From assembly GCF_964355755.1 (NCBI RefSeq), contig NC_092673.1, positions 20,403,001-20,467,000 on the forward strand: 64,000 nucleotides of DNA. The letters run 5' to 3'. Below, piece by piece: positions 25,209 through 36,607 of the stretch; the first letter of the stretch is position 1, and the number at the start of each line of letters is the position of its first letter. This DNA comes from Antedon mediterranea (lineage: Eukaryota; Echinodermata; Crinoidea; Comatulida; Antedonidae). The notes under the pieces were generated by a model that saw only the letters and a program-made list of their open reading frames with translations, ran no database searches and had not been told where the DNA came from. A program made the translations under genes and the position numbers.

Positions 25209-25843
25209 ATATCGATGCACCTCAATGTTTCTCTTTAATAATGATAACTTGTGACTAGACTAAACAAGGCCAACAGCCATAAGTCGCGTGCAAAAACGCA
25301 TAGTGATACCGGACAGACCGACCGACCGACATAGAGTATAGAGTCGCGTCCACGCGACTAAAAACGCTGATTACCTGGGAAAATTTGTATTCTTAGTATA
25401 AGACGAGGCAATATGTACAACATGGCCGCTACTAATAAATGTACATCCGTTAGAAAAAAAATAAAATTGCACCTTCCTTATAAACCTCAACCATATTTGT
25501 CAATCCTACTCAAACTTTTTACATTTACAATAAATCTATTGACTGAATACCGGTAGCGGTAGTTCATAAGTAGGTACTTAATCCACACACGTGTTACTAA
25601 ATAAATTATGTGTGAAAATACCAATAATTGAGCGTTATTTATTAATTTTTACATGATCATAATAAAGTATGATGCAATTATTCTTCTGTTCCTGCATCTG
25701 TCTTAACATTGGTTAAGATCTGAACTTTATTCAGCCCTAATTCATGACTCTGGCAAGCTATTAGGATGAAACGTTTCTTAAATCTATTTGCAATCCCAAC
25801 AAATGGTAGTAATTGTACATAGAAACTTCGGGTGACAAGACCA

Positions 25844-25852
25844 TATATAAAA
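25844..25852 (+). promoter_or_regulatory. TATA box of gene B
   Basis: TATATAAAA lies about 105 bases before the proposed start codon at 25949, a spacing close to that in gene A. Confidence 0.5.
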
Positions 25853-25948
25853 TGAGAGAGAAGAACAAAATGCAATCAGATAGAAAGATCTTCGAAAGGA
25901 GAAAAGACGACAGTACCAGACGACCATTGACTATTAGTTTCTTCAGCA

Positions 25949-28611
25949 ATGTTGCGTAAGTGTTGCATTCAATATTGTTGTTTACTTTTCATAAAATAGT
26001 GTGTAAAAATGTATTAAAATTCTAATATTTTAATACTTTTAGAAATCGTTTTTAAATGTTAAAACATGATTTTAAAGTTCCTTTCAAATAAAATATATAT
26101 TTTTAATGGAACGAATAACATATTTTAAGGACAGCAGTATAGGCCCTGAGGCATGGTTAAGTACAAATTACTTCGTTGACAGACCTTTTCCTGACCCTAG
26201 TTGTAGAATAGTACATTATTCAATCTATAGGCAACACTCCTGATCTATAGCTAGATCCCTTTAGAGCAAGGGTTAATTCGAATAAGCCTATATGTGCGGC
26301 TTACTTTACACATCTCAAAGCTGGTAACAAATATTAAAGAAGATTCAAAATTAAATCTAGCATGAGAGATACGAGGAAATAGTGGTAGAATATGTTTTTA
26401 TTCTGAGCGGATTTTCGCTCAACTTAGATTCTATTTTCGTTTTCCGCTTACCATTACCGCTTGTCTGTGTACATTGGCATTAATGTGTAAAACCACCGTA
26501 TAAATTTCTACATTTCTTCAATTTTTTTTAATACAAGACTTGTGGATTCAATCTTTGCTACGTGCGCTACTATATTGAAGATGTATTTAATACTTACTTT
26601 GATGGCGTTTAATATTTGTTATTAAGATTTAATTTTTGTTAAAGATATTGTAGAGGTATTTATTGGTATAGTGTGCGTAATGACAGTGGCGTCCACCCCG
26701 ATTGCTACACGAACTTACTACAACGACCTTATATCTGGTTTCAGCAGTCTACTGGTTGAGAGCAGAGACGTTTTAAACAGATTTGTAAGTTAAGCTATAT
26801 TCTCAATTTTATAATATAAAAACAAAACAGAGCTAAATCTTAGTTTAAAACACCTTCTTCGAAAAATAAAAAGTGAACTATTACAAAATCGTTTTAGAAA
26901 TCGCAACGAATTCAGCAAGATGCAGTTTTAATGTCGACAGTGGAAGGTCTCCCGGATGTTTCCGCTTTGACATTTCGTACACGTCAAAATATGACAGTAA
27001 GTACCAGTACTTAATTATTTAAAGTAAGTTCACCAATTAAAAGTTTGAATATTTTAATAGGGTATTTTATATTTAATAGTCGAACTTAAGTACAAAACTT
27101 AACAAATATAAAATGTTTGTGTATTCATATTAACACCATGATTTTGTATAGTCCCTTTTATTGGTCAGTTTGGGCTTTTATAGAATTTTATAAAATTGTA
27201 TCTTACAAGAGGTGGTCCTTTAAAAGAGGTGGTCATTTATGAGAGGTAGTGGTCGTTAAAAGAATTTGTTTCTTAGGAGAGGTCACTAACGATAAGAATA
27301 ATAAGTTTTAAGCTCTATCTACACTATCAAACTTTATGTGACAAAAAATGTGTATGTGTCAAAGCACTACCATTTAAGCATATCACACTTTTCTTGTCAC
27401 ATAAAGTTTGATAGTGTAGACAGAGCTTAAGGAAATTATATATGTATTGATAATTCTTATGTTTTTTTAGGAAGGTGATCTACTTGAAACACACAAAGTG
27501 AATTTACTAATCTATCACTCTGCAATCGCGCTGGTTATTCTAGATGAACTTGCCTACTTGGGATCGGGATCGTTTTTATCTGAATTTCAGCATATTTCTG
27601 GTGATTTGAACATCGCAGCCTCTAAAGTAATCGGAATTGTATGTACCGTCAATGAAACACATTCATGTTTAATTAATTATACAATTTACTAATAAAATGA
27701 TGATAATCATTTCTATTCTGATTGTATATCTAATATTAATTATTCGTTTCCATTCATTTTCTTCGTGTTGATATACAATTCCTCAATAAATAGATATATT
27801 TTATTTTATTGTATTTATTCGGTATATAAAACAGCACAAACATCCCAGCGGGCAAACCTGTGAAAAAAAAGTAAATAACAAAGACAACGAGGAAAAAAAG
27901 CAATTAAACAACCAAAAGTACAACGAACGAATTAATTTGGAAATAAAAAAATAAAGATAAATATATATTTATAAAATTGTTTATATCTCTACCAACCTTC
28001 TTTGTTTTCTACTCTTATTCAGTCTCCACCCACCATTCACCACCCTGTCTCATTTTGTAATATTTCTTTTATTCCTGTCCACCCAGGCGGCACTTGCCAG
28101 TTCGTATGCTATGACATCCAAATTCCTTCACTTGCTCTGATGAAGGGCTAGTGTTGCCCAAAAGCTCTGCTAACTTTTCTGGCTGTTTTACTTTATCGTT
28201 TTGATTTTAGCTTTTCGCTTTTTTTTTGTATCTCCATTGGAGATTCAGCCACTGATACCCACAGCATTTGTCAATTTTTCAGTAATTTGCCTTTGGATTT
28301 ATATATATATATATAGGCTAAATAAAGTAAAGGATGAGTATTGAAATTAAAATAGTTTATAAAATATACTAAATTATTATCTATTCGATATAAAACAATG
28401 ATTAATAAGTATACATATCTATTTTGTTTAGATGCATTTCGGGAACCTTACCGGAACTTGCATTACGTCATCAAACGGCACCCTCTATTTTGACACGACC
28501 GCAGATGAAGCGGAGCGAAACGAGCGAGACTATCTGACACTTCTTGCCGTAGCCTCATACCTTCCAGACACTTTGGCGGATTTTCGAAGACTGAGAAATT
28601 TTTATAGATAA
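25949..28611 (+). CDS. Gene B: secreted IL-6-like helical cytokine candidate
   Basis: Coding exons 25949-25955, 26645-26784, 26898-26996, 27471-27638 and 28432-28611, phases 1-0-0-0, 197 residues. The second exon opens with a hydrophobic signal core (VFIGIVCVMTVAST) and ends in helix A (LISGFSSLLVESRDVLNRF). The 33-residue third exon shares the ERI/QRI position with gene A. The fourth exon is 56 residues and begins EGDLLETHK, parallel to AQDLLETYR in gene A. The last exon has ADEAERNERDYLTL and ASYLPDTLADFRRL, parallel to gene A. Three N-glycosylation sites are visible (NMT, NLT, NGT). The first exon encodes only Met-Leu plus one base and is the least certain part. An in-phase alternative acceptor at 26654 would drop three residues. 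A MITE lies in intron 3 and retroelement debris in intron 4. Confidence 0.75.
27310..27428. mobile_element. AGCTCTGTCTACACTATC-type MITE, copy 2
   Basis: A complete 119-bp copy in intron 3 of gene B. The left arm is AAGCTCTATCTACACTATCA, the right arm its near-perfect complement ending GTAGACAGAGCTT. The arms extend more than 30 bp, so the element folds into a near-complete hairpin. TTAA overlaps the right end. Confidence 0.85.
27835..28290 (+). mobile_element. Retroelement-derived repeat (GATGAAGGGCTAGTG family)
   Basis: Lies in intron 4 of gene B. It contains CTGATGAAGGGCTAGTGTTG, then CTCTGCTAACTTTTCTGGC and ATTCAGCCACTGATACCCAC. The same words occur in reverse near 45700-45800 and as a fragment near 55265-55330, so this is a dispersed family. 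It is probably a retroelement 3' region; the class is not determined. Confidence 0.5.
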
Positions 28612-29733
28612 TAAGAAAAGGTTATTCAATAATTATCCAATATTATGAAAAAACTGTAATAATATTTGTTTTATTTTTATACTACAAAAATTAACCCCTA
28701 AAACACTCGACCACCCACTTCAAATGATTTATTTAAACTTCACAAACTTCTAAAAACTACCCTACCAAGGTAGTATACAGTAATCTAATATCGCCCTCAT
28801 CGATCACTTCTATAAATCATGTATAATAATGATCTAGGCTTCTCAAATAATTTATAGCTGATTCTCTCTCTATTTTGACGCGATCATTTTGATCAAGGTA
28901 ACAAAACACATATCTGTTAAATTGTAAGAAGTTGTTATGTACTCACTGGCCGATCGAGAAATTTCAGAATTAGCGCACCAATCCACAATTTTGGATCCGC
29001 CTTGTTCTAGGCCTATACATTTATGTATTGTAATTTTAATATTTTATTTAACTATATAAAACATTGTTTTACGATACAAATTAACGTCTATTAGATTCGA
29101 GTATATTTTCAACATACTAGTAATGTATATTTATCAATGAATTTTTTAGATACACATCTGCTAATTATGTAAAAGCAAAATACTTAAGTCTCAATAATCG
29201 AAACGCTGACAGGATAATAATGGGTGTGTTTCACTTCCCCCGGGGAAACCGCGTGACAGTTCCCCGAGGGAGTGGCATACGTGATAGTCCTGCGGTTCAA
29301 AGCATTGGTAAAAACTGTTTAAAATGTAAACAAAATCTCTACATTATAATATTCTTGTAAAAATAATATTAAAAATATTTATCGCTCATAGAAAAGAATA
29401 AAATGCTTCCAATGTAAATGTGCAATAAAATATATATCTAATAGATGACCTTGTTTAGTAATTATTATAATTTGTAGTACTTCATCCAACAACAGAGACC
29501 AGACACATATAACTTACTAAAGCTAGCTAGAAGCTACCAGGTTAGTTCAGGCAGGGGAAAATAAGCATAATGTTATTAGAAAAAAAGTGAGTGATGATGA
29601 TGACTTAACCTATGCGACATGAAATTGAAATCTTTAGGGTAGGGTACGGTACGATTTTAGAATGATGGTCCAATTATACCCCGTGCTGGATCGTTTAAAC
29701 ACAGTGAATTACTTTAAAATCAAAACTTACTGC

Positions 29734-29850
29734 AAAGCTCTGTCTACACTATCAAACTTTATGTGACAAAGTGCCCATAATATGGACACGTTGAAGTCAT
29801 ATCACTACCATATTTGGGTCTAGCTAGTTTGAGAGTGTAGACAGAACTTT
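29734..29850. mobile_element. AGCTCTGTCTACACTATC-type MITE, copy 3
   Basis: Left arm AAAGCTCTGTCTACACTATC, right arm ending GTGTAGACAGAACTTT, internal CATATCACTACCATATTTGG. 117 bp. Confidence 0.8.
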
Positions 29851-29876
29851 AGATTGGACATCTAAACTACATTGAC

Positions 29877-29970
29877 TCGCAACGCACGCAAGGACGTAAG
29901 TGCAACTTAAGTAATTTGACCAATCACGACGAATATGCGTTGCGTCAAAGTGGGAACCAAACTTAAAGCT
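29877..29970. mobile_element. CGCAACGCAAGG-type MITE, copy e
   Basis: Contains CGCAACGCACGCAAGGACGT, then TTTGACCAATCACGACG and GCGTTGCGTCAAAGTGGGAA. It abuts the next MITE directly. Confidence 0.65.
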
Positions 29971-30069
29971 CTGTCTACACTATCAAACAAACAAAAAAGT
30001 GTGATATGCCCAAATATGGTTATGATATGACATCATCATGTCCATATAAATGAGCACATTTTTTTACTA
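29965..30069. mobile_element. AGCTCTGTCTACACTATC-type MITE, partial copy 4
   Basis: Left arm and the ATGACATCATCATGTCC core are present, the right arm is lost. It starts within a few bases of the end of MITE copy e. Confidence 0.7.
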
Positions 30070-30647
30070 TAGAGAAAAGGATGAATAGCCAGATCTGAAC
30101 CAACACCATGGGGTTTAGAGGCAAGTAACCACGCAGCATTCTTATATACAGTATACGTATAAACAAAATACTAACGGCACAACTGATTATTGATTAAAAG
30201 AAATCGAGGTATCTTATACCGTGAATGATACCAAGAAACGTCCACTATTTGGAAAGGTCATCCTTAGGAGGTTAATTATCCCAATTGATACGCAATTTAA
30301 ATGTCCATCGTAATGGAACTCAAGTAATGAAATATTGTTACGATTCCAGGAATTCGGTGTGGTTTGGACAGTTTACTGTTTATTTTTAAAATGATTAATT
30401 TTAGATAGACGAGATAAAAAAGAAAAATAATGAGCTCATCCATGGATTTGAAGTATGCAAATGCAGCATACCTACTTCATTGTATTTACGATGTGTAAGT
30501 ACCATGCAGTAGTTTTTAAAAACAACTAAAAGAATGTTTCAATTTAGGCCTATTCAAAACATATACTTATAGTTTCTAGGGAATTTCATAAAATGTCAAA
30601 ATAATGTATAAGCCTAGTTGCCTAGTTTATTGAAAAAATACAATCTT

Positions 30648-30796
30648 AAGCTATGTCTATACTATCAAACTAGTTTGACCAAAAAAGTGTGATGTGCCCA
30701 AATATGGTAGTGATATGCCCAAATATGGCAGTGAAATGACATATGGGTACATCACATTTTTTGTCACATCAAATTTGATAGTGTAGACGAGATTTA
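30648..30796. mobile_element. AGCTCTGTCTACACTATC-type MITE, copy 5
   Basis: A complete but diverged copy: AAGCTATGTCTATACTATCA on the left, TGATAGTGTAGACGAGATT on the right, with a doubled ATGCCCAAATATGG core. Confidence 0.8.
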
Positions 30797-31584
30797 ACTG
30801 TCATTGGAAACGGGGTTTAAAACGAATTTGGATGTGCACAAATTAGGAAGTAAAGTTTCTAAATTCGAAAAAAAGCCTACATAGAAGAAGTACGGTGGCA
30901 ATAGGGGAGAGAAGGGGGATGATTTTTCTACGGGGTTGTCAGATTTCGCATTCAATTCAATGAACACGTACCGCCAGACTACCACCAAACACAACCTTAA
31001 AATTAAAAATAGTCTCAACCTTTTGCACAAAATTAATAAGACTAGGCCTTGAGTATACGTTTTCTTAAAAATAATAACAATTATTTACAAAAATGAAAAC
31101 TATCGGCAATTATTCTTTAATTCCGCTTTTAGTGTATCTGAAATATATACGTTACCACACCTATTTTAGAATCAACAGATTTACTATGTAACAATGTGTA
31201 CAAGATCACTCCGCATTGATATCTTAATTGATTAGGGGGTTTTCTCTAGACATTAAAGTAATCCCTGCTTGCATATTATATTCTGAGTCACGGCAACCCG
31301 GATAATTTATTTTGACAGTGTCACATGATGGACAATCATTATTATTTTATATATTGCATTACTTTAACCATATTTAATCAGTGAATTTAAGTTTTGCCAA
31401 TAAGTCTGCTTAGGGACGTCTATCACGAAGATAAAGGAAATTGAATTAAAATCTTCGTTGTCTACGCTGACATAGCGCAATCCTACTGAACTGGTATAAG
31501 CCTGTAAAGTCAGCTATCCTCTCAAGAACAGCACATACACATTGCCATGACGAGAAGCGATTTAGTAGTATTTAGTTCCGTAAT

Positions 31585-34500
31585 ATGCCGATACCGAGGC
31601 TTGCGATGTGCTTTCTACTCGGACTAATCTTATCGACAGACGGCAGGCCAACCTCCGCAATCAAAACTCTACAGCACCTTGACCAAGAATCGGACTCTGG
31701 AGACACCCTGGATATAAATACGATTGAAGTGACCGAATTCCAACGTACACTGGCTACCGCGGCACATCGAAGTAAGCACATAACATTATGTCTAACGGAA
31801 ACTTCTGACAGCAGTATAAAATCGTTTTCATCTAAACTGAAGTGTCTGCTAAAGAAAATTGGATCATGTTCAAAAGATCGAAAGGCTACCAAAACTCTAA
31901 GCATAAACGGTATCAAACCCTTAGCATCGTTCCAACAAACTAACACACTAAAGCAAAACAACAACAAAAAATGTGAAGTTGTTTTAGACTTGATTCAATT
32001 GATAAAGAAGAGTATGTTTCTTTCAAGAGAAGGCGTTGTAGAGACAATGACAACTGCGGAACATTTAGAACGACAAGCCATACGTGAACTCGATGTAGAA
32101 GACGCGATAATTAATAACAATACACGGGGATGCGTGCATAACTACGTAACCATTGATAACAAAGAAAACGTACAATCTAGAAATATTATTTCACGATCTA
32201 GAAGAAACATATTTAACATGAATGAACATAGTTTTCTGCTAAAAAACACTTCTAAAACAACACATGGAAATGTAAAAGATGAAAATCAAACAGAAATTAG
32301 AGGCATTGCAAGAGGTGTCAATAATGATCTATCAAATCCAAAAGTTGAGAGATCACGTCTCATGTTAACAGATCACCAAGATGCAGCGGATGCGCTACGA
32401 ATTGGAATAAACGATGTTACACAATATGGGGCAAGATTGTCAGGGAGTGTTGTACAACGAAGGAAGGGGAAACAAGATATAATAACTTTAAAAGATAGAG
32501 TGACGAAACTTGGAGAATTCTCAAAACAATTTACTTATAACCACAATTCAGATAGCATATCTGATTCAAGAGAATTCAACGACAGTTCCGAGTTGACACA
32601 AACTCCAAAATACATAACATTTCCAGAAAGAGTAGTGTATTATGTAGTTATAAACATTGACGAAGTTTATTCGATTTTAAGGGAAAACTACAGAATTTAT
32701 GTGAGTACTTAACATGGTCTTTTTGTCTAAATAAGCGGCAAGTTCACTTTAAACAAACTCCATATTTTTATTCTATAATAATAGTCCTAAAAATAATTGT
32801 TTTTGTTTAATGTTTTTGTTGAGTATGCCATTTTATTGTCACATAATAATTATTCACATTAACCGAACATTGGATTAAAAACATAATTTACCTGAAATAA
32901 ATGTAATATAAAGCAAAAAATAGTCAAATTTACTGGAAGTCAATGGATTTTTGGTATAATTTGTCTTTTTATAAGCTTAGTGAAAACATTTGTTTTTCGA
33001 CGGACGTGATTAACTTTATTAAAACTGCAAAATGGTCTATTATCAAAGTTATTATTATAGCCTACTCCATTTTCATGTATTTGGGGGACAATACAACTTC
33101 AAAAGAAATTACTGTACATTTGTTTTTAAACTAAGATTCGATAGATCCATTCTCATTTTAGAAAGTTACCGTAATCAACTCCGTTTTTCTACGTTCAACA
33201 AATTTAAAGTTTGCATATAATTTCACAAGAGTATTGCAGGGTATTAACAGCAGTGTTTTCTATATACCACACCATGTCGGAAAGTTGGTAAAATCTTAAT
33301 TTCCACAGACTTACACTTATGAGTAACTTTTTCAGAAAGAAATATCTAAAGAATGTACCATTTTCATTGAAATCTTTTATTTACATCAACCCAAATTATT
33401 TTTTATCAGATTTCTCAATAGTAACCTAAATTTGAACAGATTTAAGAGAATCTGTAACCATTGCTGTCTAAATCAACCAAACAACAGACCACAATCCGCT
33501 ATTTTTAGAACTTATTTTTATTTTCAGCGTAGGAAATATTTTGGCAGTGGTAGGCTTGGCATAAAGTTGAAAAATAGAGGAACGTTCATACAGTGGCATC
33601 AAATAGGACCACATAGGTGGTGGTTCAAACCAGTAAGTAGTCCTCTACATTCACTTAAGCAGAATTTAAACGATCGAACGAAGAGTGAGCTCTTCTATCC
33701 TTTAACACATGTCCATGACATAAATGAATTAATACCAAGAAGAAAATAATTCGGATTGATACATATTAGATAATCGGGAATAATTATATGAACAATATCA
33801 TTTGAATCATATAAATAAGGCCACAATGATGTTATTTGCGTGGTACAGATACGAAATGACCTCATGGGCCATAAATTGACAAATAACCGTTCCTTTTATG
33901 GTCATTGGTAAGTGTAAATTACTTTAGCTAAATCATAAAGCAATCATGATAATATATCTACCTTTGATCAACCATAGGCCTAAGTCAAAAAACTATGTAA
34001 ATAATAATAAACCTATTAACCGAAACATAACCTATGTTCAAAGTCTGCAGACGAAATGACGTGACGAAATTAGATTTCCTTTAGATTAAAACGGCGAGAC
34101 GATAATACTGTTGATATGAACATGTCAGTTGTCATACGCGTTATACATGTGGGAACCTCTATAATTACCATATTAATATTCTTTCATTGTCTAAAGCTAA
34201 AAACAGCACGCGGTTTGTTTTTAACTTATCAAAAATTATCAGCTATAATTCGATTTCTAGAAATTCCTTTGTATTTATAATTTTGCAATTATTCATTAAT
34301 ACCGTAGGCAATAGACCTGCATAATTATTTCAAGGTACACCAGGGCTGAATAAATATGTATATAGCTTTGACAAAAAGTGGAGGCGAGGCTACTCAAAAG
34401 GTTAAAAAAAGTAAAATTAAAGAGGTTACCTTAGATATCGAACATTCTTAACGCTGAGCATTTTGTTCACAGGCCTAACATTTTTTGTAATGCTATGTAA

Positions 34501-35900
34501 CGTTTTTTTTCCCCAAAAAATGTTTATTTGTTTGTTTCTACAGAGTATACAAAGGTTATGCGATCACATGGATTATCTCAAAGCTTATGAAGTTCTAATT
34601 AACGGAATCCTGGGATTTGAAAAGCTACAATCAGATAACGAAAACGTACTTTCTGGTTTAAACATTTTAAAAATATTTTGCGCCCGATTAAGACTCAGTA
34701 TTTACTACATGGTAAGTGGAAACACCATCACGGCCACCAAATTATTTAGAAATAACAGTATTTCAACTAATTTTTTTCCAATATTATTATCATTGTACAG
34801 TATATTGAACGTTTATGTAAGCCTATACGTGATCGCTAAAAAAATATCAAACATTACAGTAGGATAAGATATAGATAGTGCAAAAATGGGGCTTCAGCAT
34901 TGCTGTCAAAATCCTTCCTGAAGCGTGGTTCCCACTAGCGACGCAACGCAAGGAGGTAACGCAACGCAAGTGAATTGACCAATCACAAGCGATGGCTTAT
35001 TCGCTTGTGATTGCTAACTGTCTATAAATTCGCTTGTCATTGGTTAAAACGCTTGGGTTGCGTTTACGTCCTTGCGTTACGTTCTAGTGGGAACCAAGCT
35101 TAAAGCGTGGTTCCCATTAGAACGCAACGCAGCGACGTATCGACGGAAATTGATGTATTGCGTAACCACCACAAGCGGGAACCGACGACGAAACATTGCT
35201 GCAAACATCGCAGGTTTGATTTCACGCAGGCGGGGGAAAACACAATTATTAGAAGGGCATTTTCTTACGTTAACATTTTTTAAGCTGGTTGATCGATGTG
35301 TCACAGTGTTAAATGCTGCAATTATCATCAGCATGTATTTTCAAAACAAGCGTACTTGAGCTTAGGAACGAACATTACTGAGCGCCGCCAGTCAAAAATT
35401 ACGCAGCCCTCTAAAGCTTGGTTCCCACTAGCGAAGCAACGTAACGCAATCTACGCAACGTAAGCAAATGCCCTTCTAATAATTATGTTTGCCCCCGCCT
35501 GCATGAAATCAAACCTGCCATGTTTGCAGCATTATTGCGTCGTCGGTTCCCACTTGTGATTACACTTTACGTCGATACGTCGCTGCGCGTTGCGTTCTAG
35601 TGGGAACCACGCTTAAATATCAAAAGGCTTCCGCTTGTTTGTTGCATTTTTAAATGAATTAATCTATACCCACACATAACATTCAAATGCACTACTCTAT
35701 ACTCACGAATAACATGATAATTTACTTTTTTTCAGATTAGAAAATATACAGAATCTGCCGGCGAGAGTGATGAAAGTATACGACAAAAATTAACGTCATT
35801 GGAAAATCGCTCCTTTCAACTTCATTCCATATTAGTACTACGCGAACTTCGAGCGTATTTGCATAGATTAATACTTGAGATAGAACAATTAATTGAATAA
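31585..35900 (+). CDS. Gene D: long-precursor IL-6-like cytokine candidate
   Basis: Coding exons 31585-32700, 33528-33632, 34544-34711 and 35736-35900, all phase 0, 517 residues. The protein starts with a signal peptide (MPIPRLAMCFLLGLILSTDG) and has a long N-terminal region with five cysteines (69, 87, 95, 130, 183). An RSRR furin-type site lies at 204-207. After a polar stretch, helix A begins near residue 347 (PERVVYYVVINIDEVYSIL). The 35-residue and 56-residue exons have the same lengths as those of gene A. The 56-residue exon carries LCDHMDYLKAYEVLINGILG followed by FEKLQ, reminiscent of the IL-6/G-CSF signature region. The last exon has IRQKLTSLENRSF and SILVLRELRAYLHRLILEI, close to IL-6 helix D in spacing and character. 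N-glycosylation sites include NTS, NQT, NDS and NRS. This member makes the IL-6 comparison most convincing. Confidence 0.8.
34920..35102. mobile_element. CGCAACGCAAGG-type MITE, copy f
   Basis: A well-preserved 183-bp copy in intron 3 of gene D. It begins AAGCGTGGTTCCCACTAG and ends CTAGTGGGAACCAAGCTT, with inner CGCAACGCAAGTGAATTGAC and CCAATCACAAGCG. The terminal inverted repeats are near perfect. Confidence 0.85.
35103..35614. mobile_element. 512-bp foldback element related to the CGCAACGCAAGG MITE
   Basis: Two inverted arms of about 165 bp, 35103-35270 and 35455-35614. They start AAGCGTGGTTCCCATTAGAA and end TTCTAGTGGGAACCACGCTT, and share inner blocks such as AAACATTGCTGCAAACAT and AATTATTAGAAGGGCAT. 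The centre contains another partial MITE end (AAGCTTGGTTCCCACTAG at about 35414). Open frames of 95 and 85 residues on opposite strands come from the palindrome. Confidence 0.8.
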
Positions 35901-36532
35901 TTAAATGATATCCCACTACTTCGATAGTCGAATGTGGAACATATAAAGAAAATCCAAATGACTTAAAACAACAATTAAAAAAAAGCCAAAGTAAACACGT
36001 AAAAGAACAAATATCAGACATTGTATGGCGTTATTTAATACACACCTACATATTTTACCTGCAGTACACGGAATATATTTGAAAGCTGTTTATATTGACT
36101 ATCAGTAGACACTTAGAGCAAAAGGGAAATTCCCTCAAAAATAGATTCGTTGTGTTAAGTATAATATACACGGTTAATTGATTTGCCTGACCTTTCATTC
36201 ACAAAAATGCTGATATATTAAACGTTAAGGGGAGCATTAAACAAAAAGTGCTGAAATACAAATGAGTCTATTTCTTGATATTCTTGGAAAATATATACGC
36301 AATTCACTCACAAAACCAATGGTACTTGACAGTCTATAGACAAAAACCAGATAATTCAAATGAAAATGGCCAGAAAATATATCAAACTTTTATTTGATAA
36401 CTTAATGTTTCAGACTTGCAATTCTTAGTAGGTTTACTTTGTAACAGGTATTTAGCCAATTAATCACAGACGATAGTTTCGTGGATATGAAATATAAGTC
36501 TAATGAGGGTGGCGTGTTGGAGAGATGGGTGG

Positions 36533-36540
36533 TATATAAA
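36533..36540 (+). promoter_or_regulatory. TATA box of gene C
   Basis: TATATAAA, 68 bases before the start codon at 36608, implying a 5' leader of about 40 bases. A CCAAT pentamer (AGCCAATTAA) lies about 80 bases upstream. Confidence 0.6.
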
Positions 36541-36607
36541 AAGGTGTACCGAAAGAGAAACGGTACATCTTGCTGGAGGATACACAAACCAACTGAAAAT
36601 TATTATC

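Larger units (their letters stand above)
7263..25843. other. 18.6-kb gene desert
   Basis: I find no supported multi-exon gene here. It holds MITE fragments (9610, 9846, 21714, 23120), a retroelement tail (10842), a 48-bp tandem repeat (16210), a repeat copy at 24724, and two short open frames of doubtful status (22894 and 23736). Much of the rest, for example 11220-16170 and 16460-20630, is unremarkable AT-rich sequence with scattered microsatellite-like runs. Confidence 0.6.
28612..31584. other. Intergenic region between genes B and D, MITE-rich
   Basis: No gene seen. It holds three AGCTCTGTCTACACTATC-type MITEs (29734, 29965, 30648) and one CGCAACGCAAGG-type MITE (29877). The last few hundred bases should contain the gene D promoter. 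A weak GGTATAAG at 31493 is the only TATA-like word at the expected distance. Confidence 0.6.

Noticed and set aside
31572-31967. 131-residue minus-strand frame
   Set aside because: Antisense shadow of the first coding exon of gene D.
35072-35359. 95-residue frame (and 85 residues on the other strand)
   Set aside because: Both come from the palindromic arms of the foldback element in gene D intron 3.
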